Assembly (NCBI GenBank): GCA_019661865.1
Contig: JAIFWJ010000006.1
Span: 1 to 36,432, forward strand
Reading direction: 5' to 3'
Length of the DNA stretch: 36,432 nucleotides
Origin: Candidatus Parcubacteria bacterium
GTDB taxonomy: Bacteria > Patescibacteriota > Minisyncoccia > Phycocordibacterales > Zambryskibacteraceae
Shown here one piece after another: positions 14,932 to 21,640 of this stretch; within the stretch, counting starts at the first letter, position 1, and each line of letters begins with the position of its first letter. The notes under the pieces were generated by a model that was given only the letters and a program-made list of their open reading frames with translations, was not told where the DNA came from and did not search any database. The position numbers and the translations under genes are program-made.

Positions 14932-17094
14932 TTACTTTCCAGCTCTGGTTGCAATGATCTCAGTTTCCACATTCTTCGGCACAATAGCGTAATGGTCGAA
15001 CTCCATAGTGGATGACCCGCGACCTTCTGTCATAGAACGTAGGTTGGTGACATAGCCGAACATTTCAGAGAGAGGTACCTGCGCACGTACGACTTTTAGC
15101 TCTCCTCTATCTTCCATAGCTTCTATTTGTCCACGCTTACCCGAGAGGTTACCGGTGATGTCTCCCATGAATTTTTCTGGAACTACTACCTCTACTTTCA
15201 TAATTGGCTCGAGGATGACTGGCTTGGCACGCTTGGCAGCTTCTTGAAATGCCTGGGATGCGGCAATCTTGTATGCAATTTCTGATGAGTCGACATCGTG
15301 ATAAGAACCGAAGAGAAGTTCGGCTGATATATCTGTCATCTTATAACCCGCAAGGATGCCGCGTTCCATGGCTTCCTTAATGCCCTTCTCTACTGCAGGG
15401 ATAAATTCCTGAGGGATAACACCTCCTTTTATAGAGTCGACGAATTCAAATCCTTCATCTCGGTGGACATTTTTCGGAACCTTGGCTTCAGGATCCACTG
15501 GCTCCATAGGTTTAATTTTGATTCGGACGTGACCATACTGACCTTTACCTCCGGTCTGCTTAATATATTTATTCTCAACTTCTGCTTCACCAGTAATAGT
15601 TTCCTTATACGCTACTTGAGGTTTGCCCACATTTGCTTCGACAGAGAACTCACGCTTCATGCGATCGACAATGATCTCAAGATGAAGTTCTCCCATGCCC
15701 ATGATGACAGTCTCACCAGTCTCAGCATCGGACTTAATTTTAAATGTTGGATCTTCATCCGATAGACGCTTAAGTGCCATACCCATCTTCTCTTGGTCTG
15801 CCTTGGTCTTCGGCTCAATACGCAAGGAAATCACTGGTTCTGGGAAGGTGATCTGGTCGAGAACGATAGGTTTATCTTCATCACAGAAGGTGTGACCCGT
15901 CTTAGCTTCCTTGATACCTACTGCAGCTGCTATCTCTCCGGCATAAACCTTCTTAACTTCCTCTCTCTGGTTAGCTTGGAGACGGACGATGCGACCAAGA
16001 CGCTCCCTAGTACCAGTAGTTGAGTTGTATAAATACGTACCTGACTCTATAGATCCAGAATAAACACGGAAGAATGTAAGTTGTCCTACGAATGGATCCG
16101 CCTGGAGCTTGAAGGCCAAAGCTGAGAAGGGCTCCTCATCACTAGCATGACGCAGGATCTCCTCACCAGTATTGGGATCGATACCTTTCACCGGAGGAAT
16201 GTCGAGTGGAGAAGGGAGATAGTCGACCACTGCATCAAGAACGAGTTGGACTCCTTTATTTTTAAGAGCTGATCCGGTAAGAACAGGGAAAATTTTATTC
16301 TCGATCACTGCCTTGCGCATAGTTTCCTTGAGTAAAGGGAGGGAGATCTCCTTGCCTTCAAGGTATGCAGTCATGAGTGCTTCATCGTTCTCCACAATTT
16401 TCTCAATGAGTTCTCCTCTGTATTTCTCTGCATCGGCTTTAAGGTTCTCTGGGATCTCTTTAGGAATCACAATACTACCCATGTTGCCCTCGAAGTAATA
16501 AGCCTTCATGGTGAGGAGATCGATTACTCCTTCATGCTTGTCTTCCTCTCCGACCGGGATCTGCATACGTACAGCTTTCTTAGAAAGTCTGTCGAGGATA
16601 GACTTGTATGAACGCTCGAATGATGCACCGGTGCGGTCGAGTTTATTTATGAAGCAGATCCTAGGTACCAAGGCCTCTTCGGCATAACGCCAGTTGGTCT
16701 CTGACTGGGGTTCCACTCCTGCCACCCCGTCGAAGACAACTACAGCTCCGTCGAGTACGCGCAAAGATCTTTTCACTTCTACAGTGAAGTCGATATGACC
16801 AGGAGTGTCGATGACGTTAAAACGAAATTTGTTTTGTTTTTCTTGTGAAGCATGAGGAGTCTCTATATATGTAGGCTTCCAGAAACAAGTAATGGCTGCT
16901 GCGGTAATAGTGATACCGCGCTCTCTCTCCTGTTCCATCCAGTCTGTAGTAGTCTCACCCTCGTGAACTTCGCCAATCTTATGCTGTGCTCCAGTATAGA
17001 AAAGCACACGCTCAGAGGTAGTGGTCTTCCCTGCGTCGATGTGGGCAATAATTCCGAAGTTTCTGACTCTTTCTAGTGGGTAATCTCTTTCCAT
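14932..17094 (-). CDS. fusA: Elongation factor G
   Basis: Translocation GTPase of the ribosome. The 720-aa full-length sequence has AHIDAGKTTTSERVLFYTG (P-loop), ERGITITAAA (switch I), DTPGHIDFT (G3), NKLDRTGA (G4) and normal domains II-V, including GKGQYGHV and the RSMTEGRGS motif near the end. It is slightly longer than usual through an insert (about 75-90: PTYIETPHASQEKQNKF) ahead of G3. It has its own promoter because an inverted pseudopilin gene separates it from rpsG. No SD precedes the ATG. Confidence 0.98.
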   Translation of the reverse strand: MERDYPLERVRNFGIIAHIDAGKTTTSERVLFYTGAQHKIGEVHEGETTTDWMEQERERGITITAAAITCFWKPTYIETPHASQEKQNKFRFNVIDTPGHIDFTVEVKRSLRVLDGAVVVFDGVAGVEPQSETNWRYAEEALVPRICFINKLDRTGASFERSYKSILDRLSKKAVRMQIPVGEEDKHEGVIDLLTMKAYYFEGNMGSIVIPKEIPENLKADAEKYRGELIEKIVENDEALMTAYLEGKEISLPLLKETMRKAVIENKIFPVLTGSALKNKGVQLVLDAVVDYLPSPLDIPPVKGIDPNTGEEILRHASDEEPFSALAFKLQADPFVGQLTFFRVYSGSIESGTYLYNSTTGTRERLGRIVRLQANQREEVKKVYAGEIAAAVGIKEAKTGHTFCDEDKPIVLDQITFPEPVISLRIEPKTKADQEKMGMALKRLSDEDPTFKIKSDAETGETVIMGMGELHLEIIVDRMKREFSVEANVGKPQVAYKETITGEAEVENKYIKQTGGKGQYGHVRIKIKPMEPVDPEAKVPKNVHRDEGFEFVDSIKGGVIPQEFIPAVEKGIKEAMERGILAGYKMTDISAELLFGSYHDVDSSEIAYKIAASQAFQEAAKRAKPVILEPIMKVEVVVPEKFMGDITGNLSGKRGQIEAMEDRGELKVVRAQVPLSEMFGYVTNLRSMTEGRGSSTMEFDHYAIVPKNVETEIIATRAGK

Positions 17095-17138
17095 AATATA
17101 TTAAGGAATAAAAAATGCAGAGGATTTCTGCTTGCATG

Positions 17139-17167
17139 ATAATACGATAATCTGGCCCTTTAAGCAA
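17139..17167 (-). promoter_or_regulatory. Promoter of fusA
   Basis: Minus-strand TTGCTT (17162-17167), 17-base spacer, TATTAT (17139-17144), about 45 bases before the ATG. It lies inside the N-terminal extension of the track's plus-strand pilin ORF, which supports the shorter start at 17210 for that gene. Confidence 0.65.
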
Positions 17168-17209
17168 ATCATAGACAAAGAAGTGGCATCGGAAGTATCA
17201 TGGATCTTA

Positions 17210-17683
17210 ATGAGATCTCGTGGCTTAACTCTAGTAGAACTTCTGGTTGTCATCACCATAATTGGTATTATCTCAACAATTATCATTGGAGGACTATCTC
17301 AGGCTAGAGAAACTTCTAAGAAGAAAAGGGTGCAGGCTGACTTTAAAAGTATTCAAGACCAAGTGGGTGTTTCGGAGTCAGATGTAAAACTTCTTAAAGA
17401 TATTACTGGATCTAGTTGTACGGATTGTGGATTTTCAAATGCCACTCCAATGAATAACCAGCCCGGCGCCCTAGCTGCTAATGCCCAAGCTTGGCTGAAA
17501 ATAGGATTTTCTAATCCTCCCATGGACCCCTGGGGCACTCCTTATACTCTTGATGAAAATGAATACGAGTTTGGTACCACAGACTGTCGACCAGACTTGG
17601 TGGTTACAGCAGGCCCAGACGGAATCCTATCTACTAGCGACGATACCAATTATAGCCTTCCGCACGTAATCTGCCCTCCATAG
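17210..17683 (+). CDS. GspG-like type II secretion/type IV pseudopilin
   Basis: Prepilin with the class III leader MRSRG|LTLVELLVVITIIGIISTIIIGG: cleavage is expected after Gly5, leaving Glu at mature position 5. After a helical stalk, the globular part has DPWGTPY and PDLVVTAGPDGILSTSDDTN, matching the GspG-type DPWG motif and calcium-binding C-terminal loop. Four Cys residues (CTDC, TTDC, VICPP) may form disulfides. I start at Met27 of the track ORF (157 aa), since the longer form runs through the fusA promoter and would make an atypical leader. The gene is opposite to all its neighbours: head-to-head with fusA and ending two bases from the rpsG stop. Confidence 0.85.
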   Translation: MRSRGLTLVELLVVITIIGIISTIIIGGLSQARETSKKKRVQADFKSIQDQVGVSESDVKLLKDITGSSCTDCGFSNATPMNNQPGALAANAQAWLKIGFSNPPMDPWGTPYTLDENEYEFGTTDCRPDLVVTAGPDGILSTSDDTNYSLPHVICPP

Positions 17684-17685
17684 AA

Positions 17686-18156
17686 TTACCAGGCGAAATG
17701 CGCAAATGCTTTATTCGCCTCTGCCATCTTGTGAGTATTCTCTCTCTTCTTAACTGCTTCGCCTTCATTATTTGATGCGGCGATGATCTCATCTGCAAGC
17801 TTCACATGCATGGGCTTACCCTTACCATTTCTAGCAGCATCGACGATCCACTTCATACTTAAGAATTGTCTCCTCTCTGGTCTAACCTCACGAGGGATCT
17901 GATAGTTAGCACCTCCCACTCGTCTAGCACGTACTTCCATAGTAGGGCCCGTGTTCTTGAGAGCAGTTTCAAATATTTCTAAGGGACTCGAGTTCTTGGT
18001 TTTTTCTTTTATATCTTCAAAGGCCCGGTAAACAACTCCGCGCGCAGTACTCTTCTTGCCGCTCTGCATTACATAGTTAATAAACTTAGACACCTTCTCT
18101 GAGTCGTAGGTATAATCTGGTTGAATCTTTGGCTTTGTTTTAAGTTTACGTCTCAT
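17686..18156 (-). CDS. rpsG: Small ribosomal subunit protein uS7
   Basis: S7 nucleates 30S head assembly and contacts the E site. The 156-aa full-length sequence shows [55 protein letters not shown] (here [12 protein letters not shown]) and the C-terminal [14 protein letters not shown]. It starts three bases after rpsL stops and ends two bases from the convergent pseudopilin gene. Confidence 0.98.
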   Translation of the reverse strand: MRRKLKTKPKIQPDYTYDSEKVSKFINYVMQSGKKSTARGVVYRAFEDIKEKTKNSSPLEIFETALKNTGPTMEVRARRVGGANYQIPREVRPERRQFLSMKWIVDAARNGKGKPMHVKLADEIIAASNNEGEAVKKRENTHKMAEANKAFAHFAW

Positions 18157-18159
18157 ATT

Positions 18160-18573
18160 TTATTTCCCTTTAGGCTTTTTGTTACCGTACTGTGAACGAC
18201 CCTTGCGTCTCTTTTCCACTCCTTGAGTGTCGAGGATTCCGCGCACGATAGTGTAACGAAGGCCGACATCCTTCACACGACCACCACGGAGCACAACCAC
18301 TGAGTGTTCCTGGAGATTGTGGCCCTCACCAGGAATGTATGCAGTCACTTCTTGGCCATTAGTAAGGCGGACACGGGCAATCTTTCTTATAGCGGAGTTA
18401 GGCTTCTTAGGAGTTTTAGTAGTCACCTTGATGCAGACTCCACGCTTAAACGGAGAGTTATAAAAGACGGGGCGGTTTTTAAGAACATTGAATCCACGAG
18501 TAAGTGCCACCGACTTGGACTTGCGGTGGAACTTCTTTCTATTCTTCTTAACCAGTTGGTTAATAGTGGACAT
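18160..18573 (-). CDS. rpsL: Small ribosomal subunit protein uS12
   Basis: S12 shapes the decoding centre. The 137-aa sequence contains [11 protein letters not shown] and [21 protein letters not shown], with the two lysines that govern streptomycin response in other bacteria, and the Asp that RimO modifies. The longer N-terminal loop ([25 protein letters not shown]) is the Gram-positive type. The usually invariant KDLPGVRY is KDVGLRY, one residue shorter and lacking the proline; I read this directly from the codons. It is first in rpsL-rpsG. Confidence 0.97.
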   Translation of the reverse strand: MSTINQLVKKNRKKFHRKSKSVALTRGFNVLKNRPVFYNSPFKRGVCIKVTTKTPKKPNSAIRKIARVRLTNGQEVTAYIPGEGHNLQEHSVVVLRGGRVKDVGLRYTIVRGILDTQGVEKRRKGRSQYGNKKPKGK

Positions 18574-18607
18574 ATCTCTACAAAATAAGCCCCAATGGGG
18601 AGTCCTT

Positions 18608-18636
18608 ACTCTACATTAAAGACCCTAACCACGCAA
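18608..18636 (-). promoter_or_regulatory. Possible promoter of rpsL-rpsG
   Basis: TTGCGT (18631-18636), 17-base spacer, TAGAGT (18608-18613) on the minus strand, overlapping the stop of the M50 protease gene. A small CCCC-ATT-GGGG hairpin lies between it and the start codon. Confidence 0.4.
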
Positions 18637-19239
18637 CCCTGTGATAAGCCGGAAGACCAGAGCGACAAGCGGCGATATAAAAGAAGAGAAGAAGAGAACG
18701 AAGAGGATAACCAGGGTAAAGCCAGACCTCTCGAACATGCTCCTCATCCTCTCTGAGACGCTTGGGAAGAGTGCGTATATGATCTTCGATCCATCTAGTG
18801 GTGGAATGGGCATCAAGTTAAATATCCCAAGTAATACATTTAAATAGACGATGGATGAAGTAATGGTTATAAAGGCCTGACTATACCCTTCACCAACTCC
18901 AACTCGAATCAGTATGCCGAAGATGATAGCAATGGCGAAGTTTGCAAGAGGTCCTGCCAGAGCCACTAGAAGCTCAGAAAATTTACCCGGACGTAAGTTG
19001 TGGGGGTTATAAGGCACAGGCTTCGCCCACCCGAATATGAACCCCGCTGTAAAGTATGAGGCAAGAGGCACTATTATAGAGCCGAAGAGATCGATGTGCG
19101 GTATAGGGTTTAGGGTAAGCCTCCCCTGGTACCGAGCTGTGGGATCTCCCAACTTATCCGCCATAACACCATGGGCCACTTCGTGTACCACTACAGACAT
19201 AAGGAGTATCGCTACTTGAAACACAAAATCTAAAGCCAT
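18625..19239 (-). CDS. Site-2 protease-like membrane metalloprotease (peptidase M50)
   Basis: 204-aa integral membrane protein. The zinc-binding HEVAHG (HExxH, about residues 20-25) lies in the first TM segment, and NLMPIPPLDGS (about 141-151) supplies the third-ligand Asp motif of M50 proteases. GWAKPVPYNP and ALAGPLANF are also typical of the short rhomboid-fold-free S2P group. No PDZ or CBS domain is present. Likely cleaves a membrane-bound substrate within the bilayer; the substrate is unknown. Leaderless-type start: TATAAT ends six bases before the ATG. Confidence 0.9.
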   Translation of the reverse strand: MALDFVFQVAILLMSVVVHEVAHGVMADKLGDPTARYQGRLTLNPIPHIDLFGSIIVPLASYFTAGFIFGWAKPVPYNPHNLRPGKFSELLVALAGPLANFAIAIIFGILIRVGVGEGYSQAFITITSSIVYLNVLLGIFNLMPIPPLDGSKIIYALFPSVSERMRSMFERSGFTLVILFVLFFSSFISPLVALVFRLITGLRG

Positions 19240-19245
19240 TTAGCT

Positions 19246-19251
19246 ATTATA
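19246..19251 (-). promoter_or_regulatory. -10 box of the M50 protease gene
   Basis: Perfect TATAAT on the minus strand ending six bases before the ATG (TATAATagctaaATG), so the transcript would start at or beside the start codon. No SD and no clear -35 in an AT-rich flank. Confidence 0.55.
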
Positions 19252-19285
19252 TGCCAGAAATATATAAGAAATATATAAGAGAAAT

Positions 19286-19310
19286 AAAAAAGCCGGACTA
19301 ATCATCCGGC
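19286..19310 (-). terminator. Terminator overlapping the stop of the 90-aa membrane protein gene
   Basis: Minus-strand GCCGGA-TGATTAG-TCCGGC followed by TTTTTTATTTC. The gene's TAG stop is in the hairpin loop. Confidence 0.85.
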
Positions 19311-19570
19311 CTTACTATTTTACCTGTGCCCATGGAGACCCTGTCTGCCTCCTCGACCCTGAGCATATAGGTCAGAAGAACAGCAATAGGACCCGAAGCA
19401 CATACAATACCCCAGGCTATGGATCCACTATATCCATAATGGCGTAGCGTCCAGCCAACTATGGGAGTGAACAGTAAGTAGAGCAGAAACTGAATTCTAT
19501 ACATTTTCCCTTGCCTCAGGTTTGTATTTCTGGCTATATATAAGCCTTTAAATGGAACATTTGCAAGCAT
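19298..19570 (-). CDS. Small membrane protein of unknown function
   Basis: 90-aa protein with two probable TM helices (about 25-41: YRIQFLLYLLFTPIVGW; about 48-70: GSIAWGIVCASGPIAVLLTYML) and a charged C-terminal tail. No family recognised. It is divergent from rpmB with only 27 bp between the starts, so its promoter must overlap that of rpmB. No SD. Its stop codon lies within its terminator. Confidence 0.6.
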   Translation of the reverse strand: MLANVPFKGLYIARNTNLRQGKMYRIQFLLYLLFTPIVGWTLRHYGYSGSIAWGIVCASGPIAVLLTYMLRVEEADRVSMGTGKIVRPDD

Positions 19571-19588
19571 GAAGGTTTGTGTTAAAGT
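19561..19588 (+). promoter_or_regulatory. Promoter of rpmB
   Basis: TTGCAA (19561-19566), 16-base spacer, TAAAGT (19583-19588), nine bases before the ATG at 19598. The mRNA would be leaderless or nearly so. The same hexamers and spacing drive rplJ. Confidence 0.6.
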
Positions 19589-19597
19589 ATCTCGACT

Positions 19598-19840
19598 ATG
19601 GCTAAGGTGTGTCCAGTATTAAATAAGGGCTCTCGCATGGGTGGAGGCTACTCCAACCGTACTCGTGCTACCCAATTCAACCCAACTGGACGTGTCAGAA
19701 AGTATCCCAACCTCCAGAAGAAGCGCATTTACATACCAGAACTTAAGAAGACTATTACCCTCACTCTTTCGACTCGGGCCATAAAGACTATAAATAAGCG
19801 GGGTGCTCACTCAGTACTTAAGCGCGCTGGGGTGATATAA
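19598..19840 (+). CDS. rpmB: Large ribosomal subunit protein bL28
   Basis: 80-aa L28 of the 50S subunit: MAKVCPVLNKGSRMGGGYSNRTRATQFNPTGRVRKYPNLQKKRIY...TLTLSTRAIKTINKRG. The CxxC...CxxC zinc motif found in some L28 proteins is absent (one N-terminal Cys remains). It is transcribed alone on the plus strand, with a -10 box nine bases before the ATG and no SD. Confidence 0.95.
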   Translation: MAKVCPVLNKGSRMGGGYSNRTRATQFNPTGRVRKYPNLQKKRIYIPELKKTITLTLSTRAIKTINKRGAHSVLKRAGVI

Positions 19841-19860
19841 ATACCGCTCAAATCTGACAC

Positions 19861-19889
19861 TTGACAAACGCTGTTTTTTAGTATAGTAT
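19861..19889 (+). promoter_or_regulatory. Strong sigma70-type promoter of the 44-aa microprotein
   Basis: Perfect TTGACA (19861-19866), 17-base spacer, TAGTAT (19884-19889). It is among the closest consensus matches in the window. The leader of roughly 20 bases contains the GAGGAG SD. Confidence 0.8.
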
Positions 19890-19917
19890 GTAAAAAGACC
19901 CCATCGTGAGGAGCACA

Positions 19918-20052
19918 ATGCACTTACCGCTTTGGCTCGCGATCACGCTCGGCTTATTGGCTCTCACTACGGTAGGAGGTTTCTACAACTACTTCTGCCA
20001 GCAATCCATTGAGAGGATTGAGAAAGCCATAAAGGCGCCTAGTAACCCCTAG
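19918..20052 (+). CDS. 44-aa single-pass membrane microprotein (not in the ORF track)
   Basis: ATG at 19918 opens MHLPLWLAITLGLLALTTVG..., closing at TAG 20050-20052. One TM helix (about residues 5-24) is followed by a short amphipathic, basic tail (SIERIEKAIKAPSNP). Support for a real gene: a consensus promoter, GAGGAG four bases before the ATG, and a 12-bp terminator hairpin that contains the stop codon. No family recognised. It is too short for the 60-aa track cut-off. Confidence 0.75.
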   Translation: MHLPLWLAITLGLLALTTVGGFYNYFCQQSIERIEKAIKAPSNP

Positions 20053-20064
20053 GCGCCTTTCTTA
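20031..20064 (+). terminator. Bidirectional terminator between the microprotein and the MBL gene
   Basis: AAAGGCGCCTAG-TAACCC-CTAGGCGCCTTT, a perfect 12-bp stem with a T-rich tail on the plus strand. The microprotein's TAG is in the 3' arm. It also abuts the convergent MBL gene's stop at 20062. Confidence 0.9.
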
Positions 20065-20928
20065 TTTCAGTACTAAAGTTTTCCCATCTGTTTCGAACAG
20101 AATGGTGCCGAGATCTATAGTTGAAACAATCTTTGCACCAACTTTATTTAATGTATCCAATGTCTCTTGATGAGGATGCCCGTATGAGTTATCTTTCCCC
20201 GCTGAGATAACTGCATACAGAGGTGAGACAGCTTCTGCATAAGTGAGCGATGTAGATGTGCGAGAGCCGTGATGCCCAGCTTTTAATACATCTGAATTTA
20301 AAATATTTGAATTTAATCCGAGTAAAATGTATTCCGATTTCTTCGTTGAATCTCCAGTGAGTAAGAAAGATTTATCTCCGTACACAAGCTTGGCCACTAT
20401 AGATGCATCGTTCGTCTCCCAATTAGATACATCAGTGTTTGGGAAAAGTATTTGTAGCTTCGCACCATCTCCGAAGTTTACCACCATTCCTCTCCTGGCA
20501 AGTATGTCCGGAATATTTTTCTCCTTCACTCGTGCATGGAGAGCATTATCAACCTTATTCGGTGACTCAACTCCAGGTTCTAAGAACGCACCGACATTAA
20601 AGTTATCTACGACCGCCGGAAGTCCCCCAATGTGATCCGCATCAGGATGACTTTCAATCATTACATCAATGCGTCTATCACCAAGTGGGAGAACTTTACC
20701 GAGCTCTGTTAAAACTTTTTTATCTCTCCCACCATCGAGTAAGACCCTGCCGTGTGTGGGTGAATCTATAAATATCGAGTCACCTTGTCCGATGTCAAAG
20801 AAATAAACATGCAAGAGATCCGATGGCCGCTTCTGCCACACAAGAAACCAGACGAGTAAATTTCCTAATATAAGCCCTGCGACCAATACTTCCTTCCAGT
20901 AATTCGAGACCGTCTTCCACGTCTGCAT
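20062..20928 (-). CDS. ComEC-type metallo-beta-lactamase-fold protein (C-terminal half of a split ComEC)
   Basis: 288 aa from the Met at 20928. One N-terminal TM helix (about 14-31) is followed by a secreted MBL domain: FFDIGQGDSIFI, LLDGG, SHPDADHIGG (HxDxDH-type metal site), LLTGD and AGHHGS. This is the ComEC/Rec2 C-terminal MBL family, thought to degrade one DNA strand during uptake. I reject the track's start at 21024: the extra residues run across the divergent sod gene. The channel half is encoded separately at 23390-24901, with sod and an ABC exporter between. Confidence 0.88.
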   Translation of the reverse strand: MQTWKTVSNYWKEVLVAGLILGNLLVWFLVWQKRPSDLLHVYFFDIGQGDSIFIDSPTHGRVLLDGGRDKKVLTELGKVLPLGDRRIDVMIESHPDADHIGGLPAVVDNFNVGAFLEPGVESPNKVDNALHARVKEKNIPDILARRGMVVNFGDGAKLQILFPNTDVSNWETNDASIVAKLVYGDKSFLLTGDSTKKSEYILLGLNSNILNSDVLKAGHHGSRTSTSLTYAEAVSPLYAVISAGKDNSYGHPHQETLDTLNKVGAKIVSTIDLGTILFETDGKTLVLK

Positions 20929-20934
20929 ATATAG

Positions 20935-20940
20935 TATAAT
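20935..20940 (+). promoter_or_regulatory. -10 box of the superoxide dismutase gene
   Basis: Perfect TATAAT (context TATATAGTATAAT) ending nine bases before the ATG, indicating a leaderless or near-leaderless mRNA. The -35 region is poor. Confidence 0.55.
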
Positions 20941-20949
20941 TACACTATT

Positions 20950-21561
20950 ATGAAAACATTTACAGAACAAAAATTCGATATACCGGAGCTTAAAGGAATC
21001 TCTAAGAAAAGTGTTGAGGAACACTTAGGCCTCTATGCAGGATATGTAAAGAACTTTGGTGCCTTGAATGCCGAGATGAGTGCCCTTATGCCAGAGAGTG
21101 AGAAGCATATGCATGCCATATCGGAGCTTCTACGTAGACTCTCATTCGAGTTCGGCGGTATGAGACTTCATGAATACTACTTCGCCGAGCTTCAAGGTGG
21201 AGCTAAACCCTTAGATCCTAATAGCTCACTTGCCCAAGCTATAAATGAAACATACCCTTCAGAGAACCCAGAAGAAAGAATTAAGAAACTCTTGAAAAAT
21301 ATTGGATCAATGCGTGGTCCTGGCTGGGCCATCCTTTACTGGGATCCTAAATCAAGACAGATCCTGGCAGGCTTCTCTGGAGAACAGCATCAAGGTCACT
21401 TCGTCACTCTACCCATAATCCTTGCCTTAGATGTATGGGAACATGCATATATCCTAGACTACGGTGCCTCTGGTAAGGGTAAGTACATTGATGCTTTCTT
21501 CGAGAACCTCAACTGGGGAGTCTGCGAGGAGAATTTCAAAAATGCCCATAGTGCTCAGTAA
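20950..21561 (+). CDS. sod: Fe/Mn-family superoxide dismutase
   Basis: Converts superoxide to oxygen and hydrogen peroxide. All four metal ligands are recognisable: His25 (EEHLGLYAGY), His74 (MRLHEYYF), and Asp161 and His165 (LDVWEHAY). C-terminal family motifs GPGWAILYWD and AYILDYGASGKGKYIDAFFENLNW are intact. There is no signal peptide, so it is cytoplasmic. The N-terminal helix has EEHLGLYAGYV in place of the enterobacterial EFHYGKHHQAYV, one residue shorter, as I recall from a distinct SOD subgroup. Metal preference (Fe, Mn or cambialistic) cannot be told by eye. Divergent from the MBL gene, 21 bp apart. Confidence 0.92.
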   Translation: MKTFTEQKFDIPELKGISKKSVEEHLGLYAGYVKNFGALNAEMSALMPESEKHMHAISELLRRLSFEFGGMRLHEYYFAELQGGAKPLDPNSSLAQAINETYPSENPEERIKKLLKNIGSMRGPGWAILYWDPKSRQILAGFSGEQHQGHFVTLPIILALDVWEHAYILDYGASGKGKYIDAFFENLNWGVCEENFKNAHSAQ

Positions 21562-21584
21562 GTAGTCCCTGAAAGTACAATAAT

Positions 21585-21613
21585 TTGATTTTATGTCAAA
21601 AAGTAGCTATGCT
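21585..21613 (+). promoter_or_regulatory. Promoter of the ABC exporter gene
   Basis: TTGATT (21585-21590), 17-base spacer, TATGCT (21608-21613), giving a U-rich leader of about 20 bases without SD. Confidence 0.55.
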
Positions 21614-21640
21614 TGAGCTTACTTTTCGATTATTTTTTCT

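Noticed and set aside
17132-17209. N-terminal extension of the pseudopilin ORF
   Set aside because: It would give a 30-residue leader before the cleavage site and runs through the fusA promoter; the Met at 17210 gives a standard MRSRG leader.
20929-21024. N-terminal extension of the MBL protein in the track
   Set aside because: It would overlap the divergent sod start and its -10 box; the Met at 20928 begins a normal short cytosolic tail plus TM anchor.
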